Shown here piece after piece: positions 8,408 to 17,861 of a DNA stretch of 64,000 nt. The translations under genes and the position numbers were made by a program. This DNA comes from Actinomycetota bacterium. Lineage in GTDB: Bacteria; Actinomycetota; Acidimicrobiia; Acidimicrobiales; JAMCPL01. Numbering within the stretch: position 1 is the first letter of the stretch; each line of letters starts with the position of its first letter. Under the pieces are notes generated by a model that ran no database searches, was not told the origin of the DNA, and was given only the letters and a program-made list of their open reading frames with translations. Location: NCBI GenBank assembly GCA_023379675.1, contig JAMCPL010000008.1, positions 127,024-191,023 of the forward strand. The letters are read 5' to 3'.

Positions 8408-9256
8408 ATGATAGCCAGTTCAGGAAAGGTCTTTTGTAGGAGTATGGAAGGTGTAGATATTTCAACCAGTGATGCAGGGCATGTAGGCGTTGCCACGAGG
8501 ATAATTGTAATAGCCAACCAAAAAGGGGGAGTTGGAAAAACGACCACGGCAGTCAATTTGGGTGCCGGCTTGGCGGAACTGGGAGTCAGGGTACTCGTTG
8601 TGGATTTGGATCCGCAAGGTAATGCCACCACAGGGCTTGGGATAGACGCAAGAACATTCGACGTATCGATATATGATGTAATTGTGCATGATGCAAAGCT
8701 GGAAGATTGCATTGAGCCTACAGGACTGAAAAATCTTTTTGTAGTACCTTCTACAATCAGTCTGGCAGGAGCTGAGATAGAGTTGGTACCCATTATGAGC
8801 AGGGAATTACGGCTGAGACGAGCATTACAGGGTGTCGTTGAAGATTTCGATTATATTCTAATAGATTGTCCTCCATCGCTGGGGCTCCTTACTCTCAACG
8901 GGCTTGCTGCTGCAAGGGAAATTCTTGTTCCAATTCAGTGTGAGTACTACGCTCTGGAAGGACTGGGCCAGCTCCTCAAAAATATCCAGCTGGTAAAGAC
9001 CAATCTCAATGCCGAGCTGGACATTAGTGCAATTGTGCTCACCATGTACGATGCCAGAACAAAGCTGTCGGATGAAGTAGCCGGAGAAGTGAGAAAGCAC
9101 TTTGGTGACAAAGTATGCAAGACGATGGTACCTAGGACGGTACGAATATCCGAAGCCCCTTCGTTTGGCCAGCCAGTAACCGTGTTTGATCCTCTTTCCA
9201 AGGGATCTATAGCATATCGGGAACTAGCAAAGGAGATTAATTATGGCGAGGCGTAG
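8408..9256 (+). CDS. parA: Chromosome partitioning ATPase ParA (Soj)
   Basis: Deviant Walker-A ATPase that moves ParB-parS complexes. Motifs seen: IANQKGGVGKTTTAVNLGAGLA (deviant Walker A), DLDPQGNATTGLG, and LIDCPPSLGLLTLNGL. Length of 282 residues is typical. The first in-frame ATG is at 8408; an internal ATG at 8444 gives a shorter protein with a GGAG sequence only one base away, which is poor spacing, so the start is open. The stop overlaps parB by 14 bases, so the two are coupled. It lies between parS and parB. Confidence 0.97.
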   Translation: MIASSGKVFCRSMEGVDISTSDAGHVGVATRIIVIANQKGGVGKTTTAVNLGAGLAELGVRVLVVDLDPQGNATTGLGIDARTFDVSIYDVIVHDAKLEDCIEPTGLKNLFVVPSTISLAGAEIELVPIMSRELRLRRALQGVVEDFDYILIDCPPSLGLLTLNGLAAAREILVPIQCEYYALEGLGQLLKNIQLVKTNLNAELDISAIVLTMYDARTKLSDEVAGEVRKHFGDKVCKTMVPRTVRISEAPSFGQPVTVFDPLSKGSIAYRELAKEINYGEA

Positions 9257-10331
9257 TGGACTTGGGAGAGGGCTGGGTGCCCTAATACCAGCTGAATCCG
9301 TCAACTATGGAGACGACAAGCTCAGAGAAGTTCCAATTGGAGACGTGAGGCCTAATCAGTTACAACCAAGGATGGTTTTTAACGAGGAGAAAATGGCCTC
9401 ACTTGCTGGTTCGATTAGAGAAGTGGGGTTGCTGCAGCCTATCTTAGTCAGACAGGTTGGAGGACAAGAATACGAAATCATTGCTGGCGAACGACGGTGG
9501 CGGGCAGCTAGGAGAGCGGGACTGCAGACAATCACCGTGATTGTGCATGAGACAGACGAGAGTGGCAGCCTGGAAAAAGCTCTTATTGAGAATCTTCACA
9601 GGGAGGATCTCAACTCGTTGGAAGAAGCGGCGGCCTATCAGCAGCTCATTGATGACTTCGGATATACACATGATCAAGTGGCCCAGCGAGTAGGAAAAAG
9701 TCGTTCCGCAATATCGAACACGCTGAGACTATTACAACTCCCAGCCACAGTTCAGAAAGTGCTTGCAGATAACAGTATTACTGCTGGGCACGCGCGAGCG
9801 CTACTGGCTACTCCAGATAGAGCTATGCAGGAAGAGATTGCACAGCGCATCGTTTCCGAAAACCTTACCGTCAGAATGGTTGAAGACATTATCAAACAGC
9901 TTTTACAACATCAGATGGACGGTTATAATCGTCAGGATGCAGATACCAGCTCGCCTAATTCACCTGATGAAGGTGAGGCAAGGTCACAGAGAGCAGAGCA
10001 CGATGATCCCAATAATTATGCCAGCCAGACTGAAATCGATGATAGCGAAGATAGTGCCAGTAGAGACAGCAGGCACTCCGATCTTCCGGACGATTCATTC
10101 TCTGCGGCACAGTGGGCAAAGACCTTACGGAGTGAAACCGATGAACCGGGGAATAGGACAGATGAGCATGTATCGAAAGCTCCAGGGATCTTAGAGCTGG
10201 AGGCACTGTTAGCTGATTATCTCAATACCAGAGTACATGTGGATCTTGGAGGAAAGAAAGGTAAACTGATTATCGAGTTTTATACGATAGAGGACCTCGA
10301 AAGAATATACAAAGTTATAGTAGACCGGTAG
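9243..10331 (+). CDS. parB: Chromosome partitioning protein ParB
   Basis: CTP-dependent DNA clamp that loads at parS. The N-terminal ParA-activating peptide MARRSGLGRGLGALIP is followed by the ParB/Srx nucleotide-binding domain with GERRWRAARRAGL and ENLHREDLN, a helix-turn-helix (THDQVAQRVGKSRSAISNTLRLL), and a C-terminal dimerisation segment (LEALLADYLNTRVHVDLGGKKGKLIIEF). Between the helix-turn-helix domain and the C-terminus is a long acidic, Ser/Asp-rich linker (about residues 225-310), longer than in many homologues. Confidence 0.97.
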   Translation: MARRSGLGRGLGALIPAESVNYGDDKLREVPIGDVRPNQLQPRMVFNEEKMASLAGSIREVGLLQPILVRQVGGQEYEIIAGERRWRAARRAGLQTITVIVHETDESGSLEKALIENLHREDLNSLEEAAAYQQLIDDFGYTHDQVAQRVGKSRSAISNTLRLLQLPATVQKVLADNSITAGHARALLATPDRAMQEEIAQRIVSENLTVRMVEDIIKQLLQHQMDGYNRQDADTSSPNSPDEGEARSQRAEHDDPNNYASQTEIDDSEDSASRDSRHSDLPDDSFSAAQWAKTLRSETDEPGNRTDEHVSKAPGILELEALLADYLNTRVHVDLGGKKGKLIIEFYTIEDLERIYKVIVDR

Positions 10332-10357
10332 TTCAAGTATAAAGACAATCTGGAGCT

Positions 10358-10390
10358 TTATCCACAGGATGTGAATAAAGCTGTGGATAA
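10358..10390. other. Cluster of three DnaA boxes downstream of parB
   Basis: Three boxes occur in 33 bases: TTATCCACA at 10358-10366 (plus), TTATTCACA at 10370-10378 (minus) and TTATCCACA at 10382-10390 (minus). Two are perfect matches to the strict box. Box starts are spaced exactly 12 bases apart. This is tighter and better matching than the boxes flanking dnaA. It could be the principal origin, an accessory DnaA-binding or titration locus, or an element co-regulating parB. Confidence 0.8.
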
Positions 10391-10459
10391 GCTCATGAGG
10401 CCAGTTTTTCGGGCGGCCCGCCTAATTATGTACCTAAGGTTAATGCCGTGGCTACTTTT

Positions 10460-11437
10460 TTAGTCGACAACGGGACGGATGGCCCAATCAAGAAGAGCAT
10501 GGGCCAGTGCGGCAGCGAATAGTGATGTGAACTTTACGACATAAGAGGGCGGACCGATCTGGCACAGGATGGAGGGCATTTTGGTTTCACGAAGGATCGG
10601 AACAGACATGCCTTTGATCGTGATGTCATTTGTATTCAGGAAATCCTGTAAATATTGTCCAGATAATTCCGCTAACCGCCTACCACCTGGAGATTCATAA
10701 GTATGTCCGGCATAGTAGGAGATGACCGTGTCTCTTGGTGAAGCAGTCAGCAGTAGCGCCAGGCAGACATCAGCACCGGCGGCATTTGCGGAGGAAGCCT
10801 GCACAGATCCACTGGGATGAGTGATTTGAAGCACGGTAGCACTGCTGTCTGAGATACCGCGTTTCAAAGCCGAGACTAAGACATCGAGACCACCGCTCTC
10901 CGCTATGAATACCGTTGTATTGGCAAGAGTCTTCGGTCTATTACGTAACTTTTCGCGGTCTTTTACGCTGGCCACTAATTCTGTACCGGAATGACGAAAT
11001 AGCACACGGTCCAATTCCGCCAGAGTCCGGTAGCCGCATATGGAATCGGCGTGAAGACCAACGTTGGACTGAAATTCCGCAAGTCCATTTGCGGTATCTT
11101 TGCCAAACATGCCATCAACCTTACCGATGTCAAAGCCCAATGCAGAGAGCCGTCGTTGCAACTCAGCTACATCATCACCTTTCATCAGAGGCTGAGCGAG
11201 ATAGAGGATCCTATCGCCCAGCTTGTAGCAAGCCTCAACGAGTGTGTCCCAAGTGAGTTGGGTACATATACCGGTAATGTCCAGTCCTCGGCGGTATTGG
11301 AAAGCCTCAACGGCTGCCACAGTGCCTTGACCAAAATATCCTCTTATATCGGGAGAGATATCGAAGCCCATTGCTGATAATCGTTGCTGCAGATCAGCGA
11401 CGTTATCGCCGGTATCACCAAATTTTAGGGGTTGCAG
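10460..11437 (-). CDS. CwlM-like protein: two peptidoglycan-binding repeats plus amidase_3 fold
   Basis: Two PG_binding_1 repeats (LKFGDTGDNVADLQQRLSAMG and LMKGDDVAELQRRLSALGFDI) precede an N-acetylmuramoyl-L-alanine amidase (amidase_3) fold (TVFIAESGGLDVLVSALKRGI onward). In the amidase domain the Zn-binding HxGH-type start is absent (residues read IAESGG), so it may be non-catalytic, as is known for mycobacterial CwlM, a regulator of MurA. The first standard start, ATG at 11371, would delete half of the first repeat. The frame continues upstream to CTG at 11437, with an AGGAG sequence seven bases before it, and no other start exists before the in-frame stop. I therefore place the start at CTG. 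Confidence 0.8.
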   Translation of the reverse strand: MQPLKFGDTGDNVADLQQRLSAMGFDISPDIRGYFGQGTVAAVEAFQYRRGLDITGICTQLTWDTLVEACYKLGDRILYLAQPLMKGDDVAELQRRLSALGFDIGKVDGMFGKDTANGLAEFQSNVGLHADSICGYRTLAELDRVLFRHSGTELVASVKDREKLRNRPKTLANTTVFIAESGGLDVLVSALKRGISDSSATVLQITHPSGSVQASSANAAGADVCLALLLTASPRDTVISYYAGHTYESPGGRRLAELSGQYLQDFLNTNDITIKGMSVPILRETKMPSILCQIGPPSYVVKFTSLFAAALAHALLDWAIRPVVD

Positions 11438-11531
11438 GCTATTTCTCCTATGGCGATATGGGCCCTACAGGCCTTTGAATACGGGTATCGTGTACGTGAC
11501 AACTTGTGGTGCGGCCCGTTAGATAGACGTA

Positions 11532-12512
11532 TTATTCTACGTTTTCACGTATCCAGTGTTCAGCGTCCAGGGCAGCCATACAACCTGTGCCTGCTGCAGT
11601 AACGGCTTGACGATACACCCTGTCCTGTACGTCTCCGCATGCAAAGACTCCATGTACATTCGTCCTGGATGAATTAGGTTGGGTGATAATGTACCCGTTG
11701 CTGTCCAGTTCTAGCTGCCCCTTGAAAATACCACTGTTGGGCTCATGCCCTATGGCGATGAATAGTCCGGTGACACCAAGCATGGATTCAGATCCTGTCC
11801 GTACGTTTTCTACTTTCAAGCCCTCCACCCTGGTGCTACCCACGACTTCAAGTACCCTGGATCTGAGCAGAAACGATATTTTCTCGTTTGCTGCGGCCCT
11901 TTCCACCATGATACGTGAAGCTCTGAATTCGTCTCGCCTGTGGATTACTGTTACCCGGCGGGCGAAGTGAGTCAGGAAAATAGCTTCTTCAAGGGCAGAG
12001 TCACCACCTCCGACGACCGCAATGTTTTGATCGCGGAAAAAGAAGCCATCACATGTGGCGCAGGTGGACACACCATGTCCTATAAGGCGTTCTTCGCCAG
12101 GTACGTTGAGATGAAGAGCATGGGCACCTGTGGCAATGATCAAGCTGTGGCTCTTTATTGGCATATCGGAATCCGCCAGGCCAGCTGTCCATACCGAGAA
12201 TGGACGCTCGGAAAGGTCGACTTTAATAGCGGCGCCAGAGACTATCGTGGTTCCAAAGCATTCAGCCTGCTGACGGAAGCGTTGCATGAGTTCTGGACCT
12301 TCTATTCCATCAGGAAATCCAGGAAAATTCTCGATGTCGGTAGTGAGCATCAGCTGACCGCCTGGCTGGTCGCCAGTTGGATCTGCTTCACCCTCTATCA
12401 TCAACGGTTCCAATGTTGCTCTGGCGGTATAAATTGCAGCAGTCAACCCTGCAGGTCCGGAACCCAGTATAACTACATTATGTATTTTATCAGCAGCAGA
12501 TACCATTGGCAT
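11532..12512 (-). CDS. trxB: Thioredoxin reductase
   Basis: FAD/NADPH-dependent thioredoxin reductase. FAD site VVILGSGPAGLTAAIYTARA (about residues 13-32), redox-active CATC in HGVSTCATCDGFFF, NADPH-binding VVGGGDSALEEA and C-terminal FACGDVQDRVYRQAVTAAGTGCMAALDAE are all present. Length of 326 is normal. In many actinobacteria trxA follows directly and then a CwlM gene; here the 94-base gap to the CwlM-like gene leaves no room for thioredoxin. Confidence 0.97.
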   Translation of the reverse strand: MPMVSAADKIHNVVILGSGPAGLTAAIYTARATLEPLMIEGEADPTGDQPGGQLMLTTDIENFPGFPDGIEGPELMQRFRQQAECFGTTIVSGAAIKVDLSERPFSVWTAGLADSDMPIKSHSLIIATGAHALHLNVPGEERLIGHGVSTCATCDGFFFRDQNIAVVGGGDSALEEAIFLTHFARRVTVIHRRDEFRASRIMVERAAANEKISFLLRSRVLEVVGSTRVEGLKVENVRTGSESMLGVTGLFIAIGHEPNSGIFKGQLELDSNGYIITQPNSSRTNVHGVFACGDVQDRVYRQAVTAAGTGCMAALDAEHWIRENVE

Positions 12513-12533
12513 ATCAAATATCCTCCAACATAT

Positions 12534-12833
12534 TCACTTATGAGGCCTACGCTTGGACCACAGTAAAAAGCCACTAAATATCATAACCCCACCTATTGCC
12601 AGGTCGGTAATCCAAACTCTGTTTCCAAATGCGTAGGTATCAAGTAATCTTACAATACCAATATAAACGGCTATGGAGCTTACCAGCGCGAGAACGGCAA
12701 CAATAAGGCCAAAGGTAACAATCCTGCCTATAAGGTAAGCGGGCCGTACTGTCAAGTTGTACAGCTTGGTCACCGCGGCATCAAGGTTGCCGACAACCTG
12801 ATGGGCCCAGTCCTCAGGTATTTCTGGCATCAT
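12534..12833 (-). CDS. Small two-helix membrane protein of unknown function
   Basis: A 99-residue protein with two predicted membrane helices (about residues 37-62 and 75-92) and a basic C-terminus (WSKRRPHK). It overlaps the end of the degV gene by 20 bases and is followed by trxB, so it is probably cotranscribed. I do not recognise a named family; the overall pattern resembles small conserved membrane proteins found near trxB or murJ in actinobacteria. No function is proposed. Confidence 0.75.
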   Translation of the reverse strand: MMPEIPEDWAHQVVGNLDAAVTKLYNLTVRPAYLIGRIVTFGLIVAVLALVSSIAVYIGIVRLLDTYAFGNRVWITDLAIGGVMIFSGFLLWSKRRPHK

Positions 12834-13671
12834 GACCTACTTCCGCACATATTCCAAGAGTACCCGGTCCAGCATGGCTTCCCACTATCGCGCTGAGGTC
12901 GGCAATCATTGGTGTGATTTCTGGTTGTACTTTTTTGAGTTTGCTCACAAGCGTGTCGACATCTCCTGAATTCCCATTTACTATGGCAAGTTTGGCAATT
13001 TGCCGACCGTGAACTTTTTCCGCGATGTATTCCAGAGCTCTTGCTCTGGTACGCTGTTTCGAGTCTGGCTCTATTTTTCCATTCCTCACAGTAATAATCG
13101 GTTTTATGGATAGCATGGAACCGAGCAACGCTGAGGCACCACCTATCCGACCTCCCTGCCTGAGAAAATCCAGGCTGTCAATGACTGCATATAATAATAC
13201 ATCACTACGTGCCCTCAGCAGTTTCGTGCGCACGTCATCAAGAGTGATACCCTCTGCCAGCAAATCCATGGCTTTCAACACCATTAAGCCTTCACCCATG
13301 GATGCCATGGCTGTATCCACCACCACTACCGGTGTGGATTGTGGGTAGGCTTGCGCCGCGGTCAACGCAGACTGGTATGTGGCAGATAATCCGGACGATA
13401 TTGTGATACACAATATGCCACTCGCGCCATTGGCGAAAGCATCATCGAACGCTTTCTGAAAATCTCCGGGCGATGGTGCCGAGGTCTGGGGCATCAAGCC
13501 TGTAGTGGCGAGCATTTTCCAGAACTCGGAGGTCGGCAACTCCACCCGGTCCTTGAACTCGTGTTTCCCGAATCGTACGGTAAGTGGAACCATTCCGATC
13601 TCGCTGGCAGCGAGCATGTCATCAGGAATGTCGCATGCGCTATCGGTAATGATTTTGATCATGTCATACAA
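12814..13671 (-). CDS. DegV-family fatty-acid-binding protein
   Basis: DegV fold (EDD superfamily), 285 residues. It begins KIITDSACDIPDDMLAASEIGMVPLTVRFG, and contains TSAPSPGDFQKAF and the second-domain motif DSLDFLRQGGRIGGASALLGSMLSIKPII, all family hallmarks. DegV proteins bind fatty acids and in Firmicutes (FakB) present them to a fatty-acid kinase; whether a FakA partner exists cannot be seen here. GAGGAG lies a few bases before the ATG. Confidence 0.93.
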   Translation of the reverse strand: MYDMIKIITDSACDIPDDMLAASEIGMVPLTVRFGKHEFKDRVELPTSEFWKMLATTGLMPQTSAPSPGDFQKAFDDAFANGASGILCITISSGLSATYQSALTAAQAYPQSTPVVVVDTAMASMGEGLMVLKAMDLLAEGITLDDVRTKLLRARSDVLLYAVIDSLDFLRQGGRIGGASALLGSMLSIKPIITVRNGKIEPDSKQRTRARALEYIAEKVHGRQIAKLAIVNGNSGDVDTLVSKLKKVQPEITPMIADLSAIVGSHAGPGTLGICAEVGHDARNT

Positions 13672-13899
13672 CCTCCTCAGTTTCAGTAGGACACGCCTAC
13701 CCTAGTGTAGCGTCTCACGAATAGTCGCTCGTACTCGCAGGCCGGACGATGTCCTAGCTGGTTGGCGTGCCTACGCTTGTACTGTAAGTAATCATCCACC
13801 GGGTGGTTACGCGGTATATCATCACGATATTTACAGGATGGATCGCCGTTGTACCGTCGGTTACATAATTGCGGTTGCATGGATGCATCTACCATTGGA

Positions 13900-15555
13900 T
13901 TACTTGCGTGGATGACTCGCTCGGCGAAAGCGCCTATCGATGGTTTCCAGCAGGATTGAGATCAGGAGGTAGATTACCCCTCCCCCTAGCAGTGCGGTCA
14001 TTACTCGGATGAGCAGCCACTGCACTGCATTTGACCCGGAGATACCGAGTCCGGCCGCCATAGCTACAGCGAGGAAGCATGTACCTGTGATTATCCTGAC
14101 TACGATTCGTAGCGGAGGTCTTGGCATGCCCGGCATTAACTGCCGTCGTACGTAGAATATGGCAAATATAGCGATAAGATCGTATGAGATTGCAATAGAG
14201 AGCATCAACCCCCTAAGCCCCAGTAACTTGGGAAGCGTCAAGGCGAGCATTATGTTGACGGCATTTTGAATCAGGTAGAAGAGGAATACCGTTCGCATAC
14301 GCTGAACCGACTGGAGAGTAGCCATACAGTACATAAATATGGAGAACCCCGGTAAACCGAGCGCCAGCATGGCCAGCGCCTGCCCGGTCAGCGCCGTGGA
14401 GGCAAAATTTCCCGTACCATGACCAAGCAACAATGCAATAAGAGGTCTTGCCGTTATAACCTCCACTGCCGTAGCCGGCAGGACTACGGCCAGTATCCTT
14501 GTCAGTCCAACGGAGAAAGTGTGGCTAAAGGCACGGTGGTTACGGGTGAACCAGCTGCTGGCCAGTGCTGGTACCGCAGTTCCCATTACCGATACGGTTA
14601 TGACGCCGAATGGAACCTGAAAGAACGAGTATGCGTACGTATAAGCGGATAGAGCACCTACCTCTAGATGCTGGGCTATTGCCAGAACGATCAGAAGGGA
14701 TATCTGATTGGCGATTACGAAGCCGATTGTCCATGCACCCAAGCGGACAATTTTCCTGACTGCTGGATGTGAGAACGAAGGATTCCAATGAAGGCGTAGG
14801 TCCAGTTTGCGGAGGCTTGGAAGAAGGATCAGAAACTGCATCAAAATGCCGCTGGTCGTACCGAGTCCCAGTAGCAGGAGCGCGTACCTGTGGCCGACCA
14901 GCCAGGTGGAATCCGGATGCCTTGCAATCAGGCCAAATCCGATCAGTACGGTTATCGTGATGATGTTGTTGATTATTGGAGCGAAGGCAGGTAGGGTGAA
15001 CTTTCTGTGTGCATTCAGTAGCGATGTAGCCAGTCCGAACAGTCCGTAACAGGCTACCTGGGGAACGAACAACCTGAGAAGATCGATGCTGAGAGAGGTT
15101 TCACGCAAGCGTGTGGCGGTACTGGCATAGAGATCGATCAAATTGACAATGTAAGGCGCAAAGGCAAGAAATAATATTGTTGTTGCTAGAAGCACCACCA
15201 TGGACACACTTACGATGGCGGAAATATCGTCGTTTGCGTTATCAGGCTTGTTTTCAATGTGTTCCACGAATACGGGTACGAATGTTGCAGTCAGAACGCC
15301 GCCAAGCACCAGATCATGAATGATATTAGGCAAAGTGTTGGATAGGTTGTAAGAGTCCGCCAGTGCGCCAAATCCCAGGGCGTAGGCTAAAGCAAATATC
15401 CGTAGAAGACCGGTAAACCTGGACAGTGCCGTACCGATGGCCATGGATAGAGTTGCATGGGAAATGTTTTGGCTGGAATCTTTGGGATCTGCCTTGGTGT
15501 GCATTGGTTGGTGAGCCTTGAACCTGTCAGGTGCGTTGCACGTGTTTTGGCACAC
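13900..15555 (-). CDS. murJ: Lipid II flippase MurJ (MviN)
   Basis: A polytopic membrane protein of 551 residues with about 14 hydrophobic segments. Family motifs include the N-terminal ALSRFTGLLRIFALAYALG and ADSYNLSNTLPNIIHDLVLGGVLTATFVPVFVE. It flips lipid II across the cytoplasmic membrane for peptidoglycan synthesis. The GTG start at 15555 is preceded by a GAGAGG sequence and overlaps the upstream DUF6049 gene by 29 bases; ATG at 15501 is an alternative. The order DUF6049-murJ is conserved in actinobacteria. Unlike mycobacterial MviN, it has no cytoplasmic pseudokinase domain. Confidence 0.95.
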   Translation of the reverse strand: MCQNTCNAPDRFKAHQPMHTKADPKDSSQNISHATLSMAIGTALSRFTGLLRIFALAYALGFGALADSYNLSNTLPNIIHDLVLGGVLTATFVPVFVEHIENKPDNANDDISAIVSVSMVVLLATTILFLAFAPYIVNLIDLYASTATRLRETSLSIDLLRLFVPQVACYGLFGLATSLLNAHRKFTLPAFAPIINNIITITVLIGFGLIARHPDSTWLVGHRYALLLLGLGTTSGILMQFLILLPSLRKLDLRLHWNPSFSHPAVRKIVRLGAWTIGFVIANQISLLIVLAIAQHLEVGALSAYTYAYSFFQVPFGVITVSVMGTAVPALASSWFTRNHRAFSHTFSVGLTRILAVVLPATAVEVITARPLIALLLGHGTGNFASTALTGQALAMLALGLPGFSIFMYCMATLQSVQRMRTVFLFYLIQNAVNIMLALTLPKLLGLRGLMLSIAISYDLIAIFAIFYVRRQLMPGMPRPPLRIVVRIITGTCFLAVAMAAGLGISGSNAVQWLLIRVMTALLGGGVIYLLISILLETIDRRFRRASHPRK

Positions 15556-17821
15556 GCCTCTCTGTTGAATTTTTGAGTTTAAGGGTATGCAGCCACCACC
15601 CTAACAATATCAGGATGGCTCCAATCGATAAAACAACTGCTACTGACGAGATGGCAGTAGATCGGACCGGCAGGCGCGCAGCAGCAAGGGTCATATTTCC
15701 CTTCACGGAAACCAGTCTAACCGTAATTCTGAAATAACCAGTGGCACGAATAATCAGCGGAATGTATACAACAGTGGTGCTATGTTTAAGGGTGACTTTC
15801 TTATACCGGCCTGATATTGGTTGGATACCGCTGCCCTGCAGTTCGAGAAGGACTTTCACAGGATATTTTAATTTAGATGTCAAGGTGATCGGTATTGTGG
15901 CTTTTGAAGACGTAAAGGTGACGGTTTTATCGGAGATAATGGATACGTTGTGCAGATATCTAGAAATTGCCTGGTTGAAACCGTTGATAGCCGAAAGGGC
16001 GGAATGCGTAGAGAATGTACTGTTAAAACATGATAGAAACATATCGTATAGTGACTGAGATACAGTATTGCTGGTAAAAGATGACTCGAAAGCCATAAGG
16101 CGACTGTTTGACTGCGTGATTGCAGAGTACAGTTTTGGGGGCATGCTCATAAGGTGCGCCTGAGCGGTGCTGAGTATCAAACTACGATCGGCAGCATTTG
16201 GAAGCAAGGGAACTGATCGCAGGTACTGTGAAAACGTAACTGGCTGAATTACTGGGTTGCTGTTCAGTAGGCCCAGAAAGGTGTTTACAAAAGCTGCCGG
16301 TATAGGCTGGTTTTGGCTGTGAAATACTATAATGCCTCTGGGAGTGGGTTGGAACGGAGCTTCAAAATACACTATGGCGAAATTGGCAAGAAGATTGTAT
16401 GCTGCCAGTGTTGAGCCAATTATAGGTACCTGGGACAGAATGCTGTTGGAACTGCTGTCCAGAGGATAACCGGTGACACTGTGATGTGCACTTAGGTTTA
16501 GTATGAAGGGATTAGTAGGTGTCAAATTCGTATACTGAGTATTCAGATTTGACATATGTACGGCCAGGTTGGTTATGCCCAATACCCGTAAAGCAGAGGC
16601 TCCTTGATCAGAGAGCGACATGGACGGCAACCAGAGATGTCCGTGTGAATGAAGGTGTGCATTTGCCATTGTGGTTTCGCCCTGTTTCACTTGGTCGCTT
16701 ATCTGTTGTGTCAGGTTGGCAGAGGCAAGTTGGCTTACGTTTATTGGTACGTAAGGACCTGAGATCAGTTCATCATTTGGTTCAGAATCTATGATGGTCA
16801 GGTCGTTCAGCGCGGTGCGAGCAGTGCTGTTTCCGTTAGAAGCCATCGTTATAATCTGATGCAAGGCTGCCGGTTCAGGGAATAGAGTGACTGGGGTTGC
16901 CGGGTTGTTCTTGATGGCATTCAGTGTAGCGGTAAATGTATTCAGTGAATTACGGGATACGGGTATAGGAGCGCCGCCAGCACCGACTGCCTGCGCTGGC
17001 AACATCAGTGGGGCTATCCAGGACACACGTAGCTTTTGAGCCGGGGGTTTTGTATGCACGTAAATCATATACGTGTCTAGGCTGGATACCGTGGAGACCG
17101 AACCATCAGGACGAGTCGCTTGGAGGGCAAGTTGCAGCGGGTAGACACCGTGGCATGTGCCGCTGCCCGGCATGCACGACAGACCGGCAGTGAACGAAGA
17201 TGGCGAGGAGGTGCTTGTGTAACCATCGCTGATGTCGATTGTCAAACCGAAATTGCCCTCTGTGTACTGTGCTACATTGCTCAGGGGCATGGGCGTGGAC
17301 TGGGTGAGGATTGATCCACTGGAAACATTGCCCAAGGATGCTTGAAAGGCCGATTGGCTGGTCAATCTGTTGTACAGCAACACAGTTACTGAATAGCCGG
17401 CAAGGAGATTGTGTGGGAGTTTGAGTGGTGGCGTAGCGGCCGGGGTAGACCGTGCCGCGCCGCTTGCCAAGTTGTCCGTGAGGTCGAAACGCAGGTTATA
17501 AGGATGGGTAAGATTGGCCCATGGCGTCTGGTAGACCAGGTTCAATCGCGGATGTATCGTAGTAGAGGTTAAGGTGCCGGCTCGAGTTGGGTTGCCTGCA
17601 TGTACCATACTTCGCGCCGCGCCTTCATGAATGCCTGTACCGGAGCCTGCCTGCGGGAGCAAGAGTGCAACAAACCCGAGGGCTACGGCAAGCGAGCCGA
17701 GCGAGACAAAGGGGAACGAAAGATTTTGCCAGGCTTGCCAGAGCTCGGTAATTGCTCGTGTCAATGATTTGCAATGAGATTTGTCACTGCCGGTATACCG
17801 GTTATTCGCGTTGATTTTCAC
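15527..17821 (-). CDS. DUF6049-family exported membrane-anchored protein
   Basis: A 764-residue protein with an N-terminal hydrophobic signal/anchor (about 38-57), a long extracytoplasmic region rich in Ser, Thr, Ala and Asn, and a single C-terminal membrane helix (about 728-748) followed by a basic tail. Size, layout and position immediately upstream of murJ and divergent from the CCA-adding enzyme match the DUF6049 family (Rv3909 in M. tuberculosis). Function is unknown; the link to murJ suggests a role in cell-envelope growth. Confidence 0.85.
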   Translation of the reverse strand: MKINANNRYTGSDKSHCKSLTRAITELWQAWQNLSFPFVSLGSLAVALGFVALLLPQAGSGTGIHEGAARSMVHAGNPTRAGTLTSTTIHPRLNLVYQTPWANLTHPYNLRFDLTDNLASGAARSTPAATPPLKLPHNLLAGYSVTVLLYNRLTSQSAFQASLGNVSSGSILTQSTPMPLSNVAQYTEGNFGLTIDISDGYTSTSSPSSFTAGLSCMPGSGTCHGVYPLQLALQATRPDGSVSTVSSLDTYMIYVHTKPPAQKLRVSWIAPLMLPAQAVGAGGAPIPVSRNSLNTFTATLNAIKNNPATPVTLFPEPAALHQIITMASNGNSTARTALNDLTIIDSEPNDELISGPYVPINVSQLASANLTQQISDQVKQGETTMANAHLHSHGHLWLPSMSLSDQGASALRVLGITNLAVHMSNLNTQYTNLTPTNPFILNLSAHHSVTGYPLDSSSNSILSQVPIIGSTLAAYNLLANFAIVYFEAPFQPTPRGIIVFHSQNQPIPAAFVNTFLGLLNSNPVIQPVTFSQYLRSVPLLPNAADRSLILSTAQAHLMSMPPKLYSAITQSNSRLMAFESSFTSNTVSQSLYDMFLSCFNSTFSTHSALSAINGFNQAISRYLHNVSIISDKTVTFTSSKATIPITLTSKLKYPVKVLLELQGSGIQPISGRYKKVTLKHSTTVVYIPLIIRATGYFRITVRLVSVKGNMTLAAARLPVRSTAISSVAVVLSIGAILILLGWWLHTLKLKNSTERRVPKHVQRT

Positions 17822-17861
17822 ACTGGAACGATGTTAGCTCGGCTACGGTAGATTATTCACC

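Noticed and set aside
13683..13895. 70-codon minus-strand frame between murJ and degV
   Set aside because: No family resemblance, and residues such as RRYNGDPSCKYRDD show no structure; treated as spacer.
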